Below, in pieces: positions 21,608 to 34,138 of a DNA stretch of 64,000 nucleotides. How positions within the stretch are numbered: position 1 is the first letter of the stretch; every line of letters starts with the position of its first letter. The notes under the pieces were generated by a model, which worked only from the letters and a program-made list of their open reading frames with translations, did not search any database and was not told the DNA's origin. This stretch comes from Dipteris shenzhenensis (taxonomy: Eukaryota > Polypodiophyta > Polypodiopsida > Gleicheniales). Made by a program: the position numbers and the translations under genes. Location of the stretch: NCBI GenBank assembly GCA_047967505.1, contig CM106538.1. The stretch is one strand, 5' to 3'.

Positions 21608-22182
21608 TTCTCAGCTTTTAGATCCAACTTGGACCCCAACTCATCTGGCACATGAACATAGGCAATGCAACAAAAAATTTTCAAATGAGAAATGTCTGGT
21701 TTCCTACTAGTATACATCTCCTCTGGTGTCATGCCATGTATTGCTGCAGTGGGAGTCCTGTTCATTATGTAAACTGTTGTAGCCATTGCTTCAGCCCAAT
21801 AATAATTTGGTAGATCTTTCTCATTTAGCATGGCCCGAGATACCTCTCCAATATGCCTGTTTTTCCTTTCTGCAAGTCCATTTTGCTGTGGGGTATGACT
21901 GCATGAATATTGCTGCTTTATGCCATGCTCCTGCAAGAACCTTGCAAACTCATTTGAGAGATACTCTCCCCCTCCATCTGACCTTAGGCATTTTATTTGC
22001 ATGCCTGTTTCTTTTTCAACCATAGCTTTAAAAGCTTTGAAGTGCCCAAACACTTCACTTTTATTTTTCATAAAATACACCCAAACTTTTCTGCTGAAGT
22101 CATCAATAAAAGTGACAAAATAGTGGCAGCCTCCAATAGATGCAGCTTTAGTAGTCCACACATCAAAGTGGATTAATTTCAA
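21608..22182 (-). pseudogene. Copia A2 integrase core
   Basis: Catalytic residues are kept: Asp in IHFDVW, Asp in RSDGGGEY, Glu in AERKNRH. It is interrupted upstream by the same stops as A1, and the copy reads GEVSRAML where A1 reads GEASRAML. Confidence 0.88.
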
Positions 22183-22835
22183 TGGCTTTTTACTCTCTTG
22201 AACATGCCTAGGAAATGGTTTCCTTGCCTGTTTTCCAAACTAACAGGCTTCACAAACCTTATGCATTTCTACAACCTTGAATTTTTGCAATCCTGCAACA
22301 ATATTTTGGGCTTGCATTGATTTAAGTCGCTATATATTAACATGACCAATGCGTTTATGCCAGATGTCAATATCTGCAACTACACCGGTCCCATGTGCAA
22401 ACATTGTTGCACTCAATTCAGGCATGCCCGCATCCAACGTAAACATCCTACCTTTCTTCTTTCCTTTTGCTATCAAAAGCGACCGTTATCTTTCATATCG
22501 TCAACAAAGCATCAATGAGGATTAAATCTGACCTGCAAGCCCTGTTCAACCATTTGACCAATAGAAACCAGGTTCTTAGTGATGTTCGGGACATGAAATA
22601 CATCAGACAGGTATTTCTTTTTCCCATCCTACATAGACAAAGGAATTTTACCAATCTGCACAATAGGATGTGCAGTATCATCACCAGTCTCCACAAATCC
22701 TGGTTTTTCCATTTTCCTTGCATCTTGCATCCATTCTGCATGACCTGTCATGTGGTTTGATGCACCTGAGTCAACATACCACACATCATTTCGTTCTTCT
22801 GCACTTGTCACAGAATTGGTCATATGCTGCACCAT
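22183..22835 (-). pseudogene. Copia A2 protease and pre-integrase region, broken
   Basis: DVWYVDSGASNHMTG (aspartic protease site) lies in the frame from 22,835. Stops occur between protease and integrase as in A1. Confidence 0.8.
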
Positions 22836-23892
22836 AAATAGATGCTCATTTCTATCATTACCCTATCTACTAGAAGATGCATAATTGCCTTGCTGCAATT
22901 TTCCATTCATGATGTCATTCTACTTTTTGTAGCAGTCCTTAGGCATATGACCCATTTTACCACAGTAGTAGCATTCAACATTGTTGCTTGCATTTTGGCC
23001 TCTCTGCCATCCACCACGGCCTCTTTGGCTCCCCCTGCCTCTAAAGTTACCATGTCCTCCTCCATAGGATTGGTTTTCTTGAGTTTGCTACATATTCTGA
23101 TTTCTACCACGGCCTGTAGATCGGCCTCCTCTACCTCTGCCTCTACCTCTTCCAGCATTTGAGTAGAAGACAGTTTCTTTTGAAGTTCCTCCTGAAGAAG
23201 ATGCACCCCCATTTCTCTGCTCTTCAGAAATTAGAAGAGCAAACAACTCTTCAAAGTCAGGAAATTTTTCACGGACGGCAAGGATGTCCAGAACTGTGTG
23301 CATAATCCTTTCCTAGACCATTCAAGGTCATAGAAACTAGATCATCATCTTCCACTGGCAACCCAATGGAAGCAAGTGCATAATCCTTTCCTAGACCATT
23401 CAAGGTCATAGAAACTAGATCATCATCTTCCACTGGCAACCCAATGGAAGCAAGTGCATCTGCAATTTTCTTCACCTTCATGTGGTAGTCATTGATGCTC
23501 AAATTTTCTCTCTGCACATTATGCAACTCCTGTTTGAGCTGCATTTTCTTGGCTTGCGTATTTGTGCTGTACATTTTTGCCAAAGTATCCCATGCCTCCT
23601 TTGGCGTACTTGCATCCTGAATATGCACAATCATAGAATCCGAAATATTGATAGACAGCCAGTACATAACTTTTCTGGCTCTCTCATGCCATCCTTTAAA
23701 TGCCTGCATTTCCTGTTGATTGCAAACATTAGGAAGAACTGGTTCTTCTTCATTTCCTATAATGAACTCCCAATAGCCTTTTCCTATAAGGAAATTCGTC
23801 ATTCTAAACTTCCATGCCTGAAAGTTATTCTTGTCAAGCTTTTCAGTGACAATCCGTGAAAGAGAATCAGACGCCATTACAAAACACTGCAA
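22836..23892 (-). pseudogene. Copia A2 Gag
   Basis: Same Gag as A1 with the 78-bp internal duplication and the CCHC knuckle CYYCGKMGHMPKDC. Two extra bases near 23,297 change the frame relation between the N-terminal part (23,892-23,269) and the Gly/Arg-rich part (23,303-23,088), so the frames overlap here instead of abutting. Start-proximal residue 8 is Ser instead of Phe. Confidence 0.85.
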
Positions 23893-24408
23893 AATATTCT
23901 GTCACTGTGAAAAAACACAGGTTTTGCCTCACACGAGCAGATCTTCAAAACTGACGAAAGTGGTATTTGGCCACAAAGTCACTTCCTAGTGACGATTTTG
24001 CATCAACAGGCAACAAGCATGATTCTGCAACTCCCAATATCTTTGCACACAGGCATACGATGTGATTTCTATGGCAACTTTTCATCGACCAGCCGAGCAG
24101 TGGTCGCACAGCAAAAATAGGACCTTTTTGTGAGTGCCTGTGAAGAACTTTCGCCTTCAAAACGAGCCCCGAAATGGCCTCGAATCAGAAAAATAAAGTC
24201 ACCGAGGGCTTTGCCCATGCCCGCAGCATATACTACGCTCTTGCCACACCGTAAAGGGTGTCTCAATCTGAGACAATGCACTCTTGCACTTCTAGCTGTG
24301 CTACCTGCAGAGATTTGCTCCCAAACTCGAAATAGGAAAGCAACACTAGTCCTCTTACCAGGACACCGCGAACATGGTTTGCTTTCTTGAGCTCCTTACC
24401 ATGAATAA

Positions 24409-24421
24409 GGCTCTGATACCA
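24409..24421 (-). other. Copia A2 primer-binding site
   Basis: TGGTATCAGAGCC on the minus strand, next to the 5' LTR. Confidence 0.9.
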
Positions 24422-24773
24422 TGTGAAGATAGTGGGAGAGAGGGAAGGAGTCTCACTTGTGGCTTTCTCACATACACAATGGGGGAATACACACAGGTGG
24501 AGGCTGAAAACAGTTTTCCTCTTCTTAGTTGTGAAAGCCAAAAAAGAACTCTAGTACAAAGAAATAGAAGAACCCTATATGTGGGTCTCAAACCAAACTC
24601 AACTAACTAAGGTGGCATACTAATTGAGCCATGAACTAGAGTAGATAAGGATAGCTGTCATCTAGCTATTATTCGTGGGTGGTGTACCAACCACATCTGC
24701 AGCTAACAAGTCGGTGACATAAATGCACAACAGTCACCCTGGCATATCGCGAGTGGAGCTTGATATCTCAACA
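24422..24773 (-). repeat. Copia A2 5' LTR
   Basis: Matches 13,737-14,088; followed by the CGGCT target-site duplication. Confidence 0.93.
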
Positions 24774-25384
24774 CGGCTGAGAGTGAGTATGAGAGAATTA
24801 TGAACGATTGGTCTGGCTGCATCAAAAGTTTGCTCATGGCAACAATTGGTATTGAGCATCAAACAGCAACCTACGATCAGCAAGTTGTGTCCAGCTATGG
24901 CGGAGGCTTCATCCATTATTTGCAACTGGGAATCGTGTATTTTCTCACCGATTGACAATGTGGCTTGCTCAGTCATTGCTGGCACACACAGATGCTTCAA
25001 TAGATGTTTAAATCACCATGGCGAAGGAAAAATTTGAAGGCTGGATCATGTAGCTAGATTAAAAACGAATTTGATCATAGAAATTGATGGGGCGAGCAGC
25101 TTGAATTGTGAGATCGTATACAGGACTCTCATTGACTCGCAATTCAAGCATCATCCCAAAATAATCCTCCCCAAATCTCGGTTAATTCTTTGGGGAAAGC
25201 TCCAAACTTACATTGGATATTGTAGCAGAATTCATTTTTGTTTTGTCTCTGGCTTGTTGTGGGAAAGTCTCAAGCACTTGCCATTGTCTTCTTAGTCCTC
25301 CCTCCTAAAATTGGAGATGATGGGGGTGTGAAATCATGATTGAATGCCCTTAATTAACAAGGAAACTGTGTCAGGTGTGTGTAT

Positions 25385-25420
<36 letters not shown>

Positions 25421-26219
25421 ATCGAGAGTGATGTCCTGAACTATAAAATTCATGATGTTTAGTTGACCTTATTGTGTGCTTATGGTTGGTTACAGATTGC
25501 ATGAACAGAGGTGAGCACCTCATATACATACACTTCTGTTTATCCTTAATTAATCCAGGTACTTATAATTTTCATCTCTATGTTAGTATGCTTCTTCTAT
25601 ATTCTTCTTTATGTTTTGTTACATGGACATGTAGCTAGAATGTTCTTTCCCATCATTAATTATTCTATTTGAGTCTTTTGGTTGATTCTCGTGTGCGTGT
25701 GTATGTGTTGCTTGTCATGAGAATGACCTGGATGTCTCTTCTCTAAAGGTGTTTTCCCAGTGCTTTTGGTTTTTTAGAATAGTCTTTTCTTGAGACTATT
25801 CTCATTTAAAAAACTTTTTTCTGATATAGATTTTGTAGTTTCATTTAAAAAAAAAGTGTGTATGTACACACACATACACCCACATATAATATTTTTATTG
25901 TTTAAGAGGATTTGTCCTTTCTATTGAAAATGATAAGTTTGGCCTTATAGATCAAAATTGAAGAGTTAAGTTGAGTTGGTTTAAGCCCTCGAAGGTCTTT
26001 CTAGTCAAATATTTATTGAATGATATAACTCGTTTGTGGAGTGTTTTAGTTTTTAATTAGAAAGTCATTATTTAAATGAGAAGGTCTAATTTTATATTTT
26101 ACTTTATGATTATGCATATTCGTTATGTTTGAATAACTATTTAAACACTGTAAGAAATTTTATTTGAATTTTACTCCTTTGTTGTCTTAGCTCGTAACTT
26201 TGAAATCCATTACTTTGAG

Positions 26220-27195
26220 AATCCAGTCTTAGTATCTAAGCGATCTAGCCTCAGGAGTACTCTGGTATCTTAACACGGTCTATAATTCCCTTGGAAGAAT
26301 GCTTAGACAATCAAGTTACGTATGTAAGCAATTTAACCTCAGGAGCACTCCGATCTCTTGATATCGTTTGCAATTCCCCTAACAGAATGCTTAGAGAGTC
26401 AGGTCATGCAATGTATAGTATGTAAGTAATCTAGCCTCAAGAGCACTTCAGTCTCTTGACATGGTCTGCAATTCCCCTGGCAGAATGATTAGAGAATCAA
26501 GTCGTGCAATGGTATAGTATGTAAGAAATCTAGCCTCGGGAGCACTCTGGTCTCTTGACATGATCTGCAATTCCCTTGGCAGAATGCTTACAGAATCAAG
26601 TCGTGCAATGTATAATATGGAAGCAAGCACTTGGATCTCTTGACCCAGTCTGCAATTCCCTTGGCAAAATGTTTACAAAATCAAGTCGTGCAATGTATAT
26701 TATGTAAGCAATCTAGCCTTGAGAGTACTATGGTGTCTTTACATGATCTGTAATTCCCTTGGCAGAATGCTTAGAGAATTAAGTCATGCAATGTATAGTA
26801 TGTAAGCAATCTAGCCTCAAGAGCACTTTGGACTCTTGACACGGTCTGCGATTCCCCTGGCAGAATGCTTAGAGAATCAAAGTCATGCAATGCATAGTAT
26901 GTAAGCAATCTAGCCTCGAGAGCACTCTGAGGTCTCTGGACACAATCTGCACTTCCCCTAGCAGAATGCTTACATAATCAAGTCATGCGATTTATATTAT
27001 GTAAGCAATCTAGCCTCGGGAGCACTCCAATCTCTTGACATTGTTTGTAATTTCTCTCGCAGAATGCCCACAAGTCATGCAATGCTTAGTATCTAAGCAA
27101 TCTAGCCTCAGGAGCACTCCGGTCTTTTGACATGGTCTGTAATTCCCCTAGCAGAATACTCAAAGAATCAAGTTGTGCAATGCATAGTAATGTAA
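26220..27195. repeat. ~99-bp satellite, about ten copies (unit 2)
   Basis: Duplicate of the 15.5-16.5 kb array at an offset of 10,720 bases with nearly identical unit order, so no array expansion followed the duplication. Confidence 0.9.
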
Positions 27196-28123
27196 GTATA
27201 TCTATTTCGATCACTTACTATAAATTTCAAGCTCACTAATGTGTGTATATCTAATGTATATGTGCTCAATAGATTTTTAGTAATGATGATGGATTTGTAT
27301 TGTGTGGTGTGTCCATGGGAGATTGATCAAACCGCCTCTATGCTATCCTTATTGGTGTGCATGTCTCTCATGATGATCGAACAAAAATTTAGACCTAGGG
27401 ATTTGCCTTCATTCCTCTGATCTTGCATGTCAGTCAATGATTGGAAACACATCTACATGCTCACAAGAATCAAATTGTATAGTTGAGAGAGAGAGAGAGA
27501 GGGAGAGAGGGAGAGAGAAAATCTTACAAAAGCAAGTAATTTTGTTTTATGTGCAGAAGGTAACATGGAGTCTTTATGATGAGATGATAAATACTAACTT
27601 TTCCTAATAGGAAAAGTGGCATATAGGCAACGTGATGCTAGTGCATGCATCATATTGAATATAAACACTTGCACTAAATTAACATAATGCTACTACATGC
27701 ATCATATTTAATATAAAAACTCCCATAAGATCAACATAAGGTTAAAGTTTTGGCCATCTTCTAATAAGTTTGTTCTATTTTATTCATGGTTCAATTCAAG
27801 TTGCTTCATGCAAAACTCTAGTAGCTAGTGACAGTTTGGGAGCATGCAAGGGAAACAAAATTGGATAAGGTGAAGTAAATACATATGATTTTGGGAATTG
27901 AAAAGATCAAAAGTTGAAAATATGTTCTATTAGGTACTAGTATGGGTGTAAAGCATGCATCTCCGTGACATACAAATTAAAGTGTTTTATTTAATTATTC
28001 AATACAATTTCTCATAAGTAGCATCTGTTTCAACTTACACTAAAATGTACAAGAGGAGGTCAAAAAATATAAGCTTCTCAAATTTCATATTTATTGAAGG
28101 GATATAATTATTGATCCAAAAAT

Positions 28124-28384
28124 TCATAGTAGGGGTATATAAAATAGATAAAAAGTGATTACAGAGGGGTTTTCTAAATACCTTTTGAACACACGTTGTA
28201 TAGCTAGCTTATGTAAGGTGGACCCTTCAAGCCTCGTACCCACTCTTATTTCCCCCTCTATGTTCTCAGTGAGATTGATCACACCCTCAAATACATAGCC
28301 ATGCTCCTCATATCCTTGCCTCATTCTCAGGTACTTGCTCACTACTTCTGTGTGCCAGCAACTCCACTTTCTTGTGACCTTCAT
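28124..28384 (-). CDS. Unrecognised 86-codon ORF (unit 2)
   Basis: Identical translation to 17,404-17,664, carried by the segmental duplication. Function is unknown. The context is the same non-coding AT-rich DNA upstream and the TGCCACATCA tract on the other side. Confidence 0.3.
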   Translation of the reverse strand: MKVTRKWSCWHTEVVSKYLRMRQGYEEHGYVFEGVINLTENIEGEIRVGTRLEGSTLHKLAIQRVFKRYLENPSVITFYLFYIPLL

Positions 28385-28589
28385 ACTTTCACCACTTCAT
28401 TACTGCAAGCTTTCTTCTTACCGTTCAATAGATATGCCTCCTGCTAGCTCTCTTTTAGAAGATCTGCATTCTAAAATTGATTTTGTGACTTGCACTTTGG
28501 ATTCCGACTAGTGTTATACACCCATGCTTTCCTCAACTTTCTTACGAATCAAGAAATATTTCGATGATTCCTATCCAACCAAGGGTTAG

Positions 28590-29050
28590 CCATGCATGCA
28601 ACACATGGCACCTCAATATTCTTGACATGTGGCACTCTCATAAGCACACCTGCCACATCATCGTGCTATATGCCACATTAGCCTTAACCACTTATCTGCC
28701 ACATCAGCCTTATCCACTTTTCTACCCCATTAGTAGTCCGCATAAGCATGCCACACCACTTGCCACGTTGGTTGACACATCATCAATGACACATCAACAC
28801 TAATGGCCCTAGTGCCATGTCACTAGCCTAGTCAATAGGACACATCATTAGTTGATTGCACCTTTTCCACATCATCATCCATGTGGACACTACCACATCA
28901 TCATTGGCAGCCATGACAATAGTTCCCAATCACTTGCCACATGAGCACCAATGCCATGTCATTCTGCCACAAAGTAGGGGCACATCATCATACCATGTCA
29001 GTTGCCCAGTCAACAGCATAGTTAGTCAAATAGTTTCATGTCATTAGTTC
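28590..29050. repeat. TGCCACATCA-rich degenerate minisatellite (unit 2)
   Basis: Duplicate of 17,870-18,330. Confidence 0.75.
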
Positions 29051-29406
29051 CAGCGAGGAACACTTGCCTCCACACAGGCACATTTTTTGTATTCTTCATG
29101 TGACACAAAGTGCCATGCCATCATAGAACAAATCATTATTTTTCCCTCTCTCTTAGGATCAAAGTTTGGCCATCCTTTTGGGAGCCATAAATTTTGATCC
29201 AAATGGAATTTCATAGTGCTCTAAAATGCAAATGAGCACCTCAGTTTGGTAGTTTGAGGTGCTCTACACAATGAGCACCTCAGTTTGGTAGTCTGACTTT
29301 ATCCAATACTCTTAATAAAAAATGAGCACACTATCCATTGCAGCGTGCCCATCAGCATAGAAAAATGAACGAGATAAAATTCATTTGCTACATTTTTTTC
29401 TCTGAC

Positions 29407-30790
29407 ATGTAGTCTAGGCATAGACTAGCATAGCCTTAGAGGAGATTAAAATCCACCAAGCCAAGTAATCCATTGCCACATTAACCGATTAGTTCCCAAC
29501 GGCATCAGTCCATTTGGTTCTATCATCAGTATACACATTCACACATCTGACACCACTTCAGTTGTCTTGGAATTTGTTAGTTCAACACTTAAGTGCGACA
29601 TTTGGTAGAGTCATCTTCGTTGGATTCAAGACCCACATTTTTCTTGCATGCACATATGCCACCCATGTAAAGTCACACATTGTTTATTTTTGGCATTGGT
29701 TCTTGCACACATATCTATCAGCGTTGTATAGCCTCTTGGCTACTCTTGACACATAGTTATCATTACATTACTATAGGCTTGATATTTGGCATACATGTGT
29801 TCTCACATGACTTGGTTTTGATAGTTTAGCATAAGTCCCCAATGGCATCTTTCACATAGTGTTCTCATGGGTAGACACTCTCGCTAGTACAGGGGTAAGC
29901 CTGTTGCATAAAGCACCAGGATACCGCCTTCAGCATGGAGTTATCTACATCACACACTTGAAGATACACTAGTCATGACTCCAGATGAGACCTGTGAATG
30001 GAAAGAGAACCCACTTCTACCATTCATTACTATAGGGTGTGTACTAGCTTATGACACTGACTCAAGCCTGATTGGTCTTGAGAGATCAGAGACATATGTA
30101 CCACATGGTAGTATGGATCAGCCCACACTTTCTGATCATGCCAATTTATCGGTAAGTCCTTAGCATGAGGCACACTTGATGGTAAGCCCTTAGCATTAGG
30201 AACATTTTACAATAAGCCCTCAGCATGAGGAAGTTCCATCTACATCAGCACAACCTGATTCTAGTGATGTACAACCATCACATTCATGCATCAATCTAAA
30301 TCTATTTATTGTCACACCATATGATGAAGATATAAAATAGGAGTTCAATTATGATCATGCAATTATTCATCAGTAGTAGGTAAGTCCTCAGTACAAGGCA
30401 CTCACATCTTCTATTGCATGTAGAGATACATGCCATAGCACATTCCACTCTTTAGGTGATTTCAATCACATCTTCTACTATGCGGAGATACATGCCATAG
30501 CACATTCTTCTCTTTAGGTGATTTCATTCCAGCATCTATCCCTAATGCTTTCAACTCTGACATGAAGCATATCTTGGACACAGTTTCCTTCAAGAATATG
30601 GATCAGTAGATCAATCTTCAAGACATTCTAAATTGACTTAGTCATGCCACACTATACCACCCTTGGATCCATTGATCACCACCTCTTTCGATTAGCAAAT
30701 CATTCCTTTCTCTTATGCTTATGATTATGCATGAGCAAATGTCTCCTTCTCCTTCTCCTTTCCTTCTCTTCTTTTTCCCTCAGACATAGC
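29407..30790. other. No gene; two small tandem repeats
   Basis: Left flank of the CACTA coding region. GTAAGCCCTTAGCATGAGG-type units recur at about 30,151, 30,181, 30,212 and 30,381. A ~67-bp unit containing GAGATACATGCCATAGCACA and CTCTTTAGGTGATTTCA is tandemly duplicated at about 30,395-30,530. I could not find the left CACTA terminus in this stretch. Confidence 0.6.
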
Positions 30791-30793
30791 ACT

Positions 30794-32216
30794 ATGACTA
30801 CCCCTCAGGGAACTCCTTTGCTAGCAGCCCATGGCTTTGTCAGGAGTCCCGACGAGTTTATCGCATAGATGATTGATGGGGAGGCAACGAGATTCTTCTC
30901 TCTGCTATCCCAAAGGACCTCAGCAAATCCCTCTCCTACACCGATGGCTAGACCTACTGTCCAACCGTCCCCTCTAGCCCCTTTGACTAAGGGGTCATCA
31001 ATTGGGCATGCCCATCATAAGGGAAGGAAGAGTAGGAGGGGTCACTTATGTTGTGCTAACTTGAGAGATGTAGAGGAGTTAGCACACTCACATCCCTACA
31101 TGTCTCCACTTGGTCCCGAGACCCAGTATCAGTCAAGTCCCTTGCCCTCTCCTACTCCCACTACTACTCCTCGCTCCATAAGCACTTGTAATAACACCAC
31201 TTGCTTTGACTCTGCCACTACCATGAGTCCTCCTTACCCGGTCGAGGACTTAACCTATGAAATCACGGTTGCTGCGGAGAGATAATAGAAAATAAAAAGG
31301 GCTCAGTAGCAATGATGGCCACCATGAGGCGGTTAATGAGCCACCACTTCAGGAGCGGCATAGCTACTGACTGGCAGTACCAAGATGAGGGAAAGAAGCA
31401 AGCATTCATCGATGAATTGAAAAGACAATATCCTAATCCTCCAAATTGGGAGTTCAATTTGGATTACATGAAAGAGCACATGGGGGTCCTCTAGAAGCAT
31501 CATAGATCAGCCTTGCGTACTTCCTTTGCAAAGGGGAAGGCTAAACCTAGCTGGGTAGACAAAGCTGATTGGAAGTTTTTCAAGAAGCAGTACAAGGACC
31601 ATCCCGAACTGTTCGAGGGTCAAGGAGGACTGCGAGGAGACGGCTGGACTACGTAGGTACTTCGCACTTTGGTGCAGGCGGATGGTTGGCGTTCGAGGCA
31701 ACCGTGGTAAGTCTACTTCTTCTCATTTAATGTATTTTTCTATTTGTTTTACTACATATTGCATGCACTTTATCTAACTCTCGTAAATTGGGCCCACAGC
31801 AAGCTACGATGGGTCGCCTTCCTACAGACACAGAGACGAGACGCGCGTTTTGCATAGGAACAAAGCCGTGGTTTATTGAGCAGGAGGTGCTGGGAGCGAC
31901 GATCGATTGGGCTGAGGTGGCTGCTCGCACGGTATAAGAGACACTCCTATTTATAATCTCACTTTTTAAACTATTTTATTCTTTAAGTTCCAATCTAATT
32001 TCCAATTAATATGGTTTCACTCTTAGAATCAAAGCTCGAACGTCCCATCAGTAGAGGTGAGCAGTGATAATGAGGGATTAGGCTTACATGGCTTCGATGA
32101 GGGCCAGGGATCAGGCATAGCTCATGAGGGCCAGGGATCAGGCACAGCTCACGAGGGCCAGAGATTAGGCTAGGGCGACGAGGACGAGGACGAGGATGAC
32201 GATTCGGATGAGCAGT
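30794..32216 (+). pseudogene. CACTA (En/Spm-type) transposon-encoded protein, interrupted
   Basis: ATG at 30,794 starts MTTPQGTPLLAAHG, interrupted by a TAG at 30,866. The frame continues through a Pro/Ser/Thr-rich segment to 31,285. After a frame change, 31,312-31,627 encodes a Trp/Phe-rich domain (for example KPSWVDKADWKFFKKQYKDH) resembling the plant Ptta/En/Spm transposase-associated domain. The end of that domain (VGTSHFGAGGW) is in a shifted frame. Plausible GT-AG introns lie at about 31,709-31,800 and 31,937-32,026. The last exon is acidic with repeated HEGQGSG and an Asp/Glu run, ending at TAG 32,215. Family assignment is from the domain look plus the CACTA terminus downstream. Frameshifts and stops make it non-functional. 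Confidence 0.65.
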
Positions 32217-32456
32217 AGTATTAGTAGTAGTATTAGTAGTAGTTTGCATATACTTCGCCATGTGTATGCTTTTGTATATCAGCTCGTTTGAGCGGTTTTG
32301 TATCACCCTTTTTGAAAGGGTAATTTTATAACAAACAATGTTATATATCTTCGACATGTATATGCTTCTGTCGCTCGGTTCATTTAAGCAATTTTGTATC
32401 ACCCTTTCCACAAGGGAAATTTTGTAACAAAAAACATTCTTTTGTAATTACTAAAT

Positions 32457-32521
32457 AAAAAACATTAGTGGGGAAAAAGCAAGGCTTGCTGTGACCCTGT
32501 TTAGCCCCACTAATGTTTTTT
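32457..32521. other. Perfect 17-bp hairpin near the CACTA right end
   Basis: Arms AAAAAACATTAGTGGGG (32,457-32,473) and CCCCACTAATGTTTTTT (32,505-32,521) with a 31-base loop. Lies in the subterminal region of the element. Confidence 0.85.
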
Positions 32522-32534
32522 TAAAGCTTTTGTT

Positions 32535-32660
32535 AATCGTCACTATATAGCGACGTTTACCAGTGTCGGTATATAGTGACGTTTATTAGTGTCACAATAT
32601 AGTGATGCTTATATAGCGACCGTTCTTTTCTGACACTTATAGCGATGTAGATATCGACCT
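32535..32660. repeat. CACTA subterminal repeats
   Basis: Repeated TATAGCGACG, TATAGTGACG and TATAGTGATG words on both strands. Such clustered short motifs near the termini are binding sites for CACTA transposase accessory proteins in known elements; binding here is inferred. Confidence 0.75.
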
Positions 32661-32720
32661 TTGAGCCCGTCAAAAAAAAGCTTTTTAGTGTAAAAAAGTT
32701 CGGTATTTTCGTCGAAAAAG

Positions 32721-32738
32721 GGCCTATGCCTTGTAGTG
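32721..32738 (-). mobile_element. CACTA right terminal inverted repeat
   Basis: The minus strand begins CACTACAAGGCATAGGCC, a canonical CACTA terminus, at 32,738. The matching left end was not found in the window, so the element is truncated on the left, rearranged, or its left end has diverged. Confidence 0.85.
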
Positions 32739-34135
32739 AATCAACATATCAAATGATCCAAATACCAAGATAAGTCTAGGAAAAGCACATGTAAGCAGGT
32801 ATAAAACTAAAGCAATTTGAGTCAATGTGACAAAACTAATAATTCACAATAGCATGAAGTCCATTTAGGAAATATTTACATAGTTCTATTGAGGGAAAAA
32901 TCCACAATGTGCGAGAAAGTCACAGGGCATGTTGTAAAGACCCATAAAAAAGGAGGATTTGGTAAAAAATCCACTAGCCCCTTTTGCAATTTTCGATAAA
33001 GCGAGGGCAAGATTGTGTATTCTCTCTCCCCCTCTAAGATTTGGGCTAAATGGAGTCTCTTGGAGGTGCTTCAACCTTGGCGGCTAGGGCCCTTTTTGCT
33101 ATGATTTTGTCAACATCCCCCACTTCATTTAAAAACACAAAAGGGGGGCCAAATTACCTTATTCACCCCAAGCCTATTGTGTATTCTACCTATCCCTTTT
33201 TGGGACCCATTATTAAACTCTATCCAAACCACCTGTGACTAAAAAAGGAGGGAAAATAGGCTAGGGGCTTTAAAAAGTCAGGCTAGCCTCTCTATTATCG
33301 ATTGCCACGAGTACAAAGTCCTTTGTAGGTTGTTTTCCATACTTGGGGGTGATGCCACAAGACCACGCTATGAGAATGAGAAGACAGAGGATGAAAATAC
33401 TACGTAGCAATTATAAAGACGTGGGGTTGTTTTCCCTTGCGCCCTTCTTGAAACTGTCTTTCAATGGGGCAACCATTCTTGGGGTGATCTGCTACCTAAA
33501 CAAGAATGGGGGTTAGATGAAAGTCTTGGGATAAAAAAGGACCTACTAGGCTGTCCCAAAAATAAAAAAAGAAAGAAAAATGTGGGTTGCCTAGCCTTCT
33601 ACTCGGGAAAAATTTTATTGTGAGCTTTTTAATGCGAGCTTTTTTTGAAATTTATCAAAGTTTGCGAGCTTTTTTAGAGTCCCATAAAAAAAGGCCTACT
33701 AATCAAAAAATAACAAAGTAATTACTTAACCTGTCTCTATCGATTTATCCTAAGAAACACCAAAGCAATTAGCAATTAGCAATTCTATGGAACTAAAAAG
33801 ACAAAGCTATTAATCCAAGTAATTTATATAAAATGATATCATATATAAAAATGAGCCATCACAATACCAGCAAATATGTACTATGCATTCAAGTCTATGG
33901 ATTGTTGCTAAGGCAACAAAGGTTTAACGAAACTTCAAGTAAGCATATGCCAATTTTCACGTAGTTCTATTATTTGAAAAGGCCAAAGAAATTAGTAAAA
34001 TGTTCCACATTAAGAACATTGTGTTGACTCAACACAACAAATTCTGAGCAATATGTATTGCATGTTAATGCAAAAATAGTGTCACATCAAAAAGTGAGCT
34101 ATCATAACACCAACCAAGTTTATATTTTCCATTCA
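32739..34135. other. No gene; fragments of a dispersed repeat
   Basis: Non-coding. The stretch 33,595-33,685 (CCTTCTACTCGGGAA, GCGAGCTTTTTT repeated three times) shares vocabulary with 41,640-41,735, indicating fragments of one repeat family. No open frame with a recognisable domain. Confidence 0.5.
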
Positions 34136-34138
34136 GGT

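Larger units (their letters stand above)
20763..24773 (-). mobile_element. Ty1/copia element A2 (duplicate of A1)
   Basis: 4,011 bp, with the same structure and the same CGGCT target-site duplication (20,758-20,762 and 24,774-24,778), because it was copied by the segmental duplication and not inserted independently. LTRs are at 20,763-21,116 and 24,422-24,773, the primer-binding site at 24,409-24,421, and the same RT deletion is present. A 2-bp gain in gag near 23,297 is the main coding difference. Confidence 0.93.
18687..29406. repeat. Tandem segmental duplication, unit 2
   Basis: Second copy of 7,997-18,686. The offset is 10,687 bases at the left end and 10,720 at the right. Most of the difference is extra sequence near 25,034-25,069 that is absent at 14,347, plus CT and GA microsatellite length changes. 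The arrangement is head to tail. Either a recent unequal exchange or replication-based duplication, or an assembly error that placed two haplotypes side by side, could give this picture. Confidence 0.95.
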
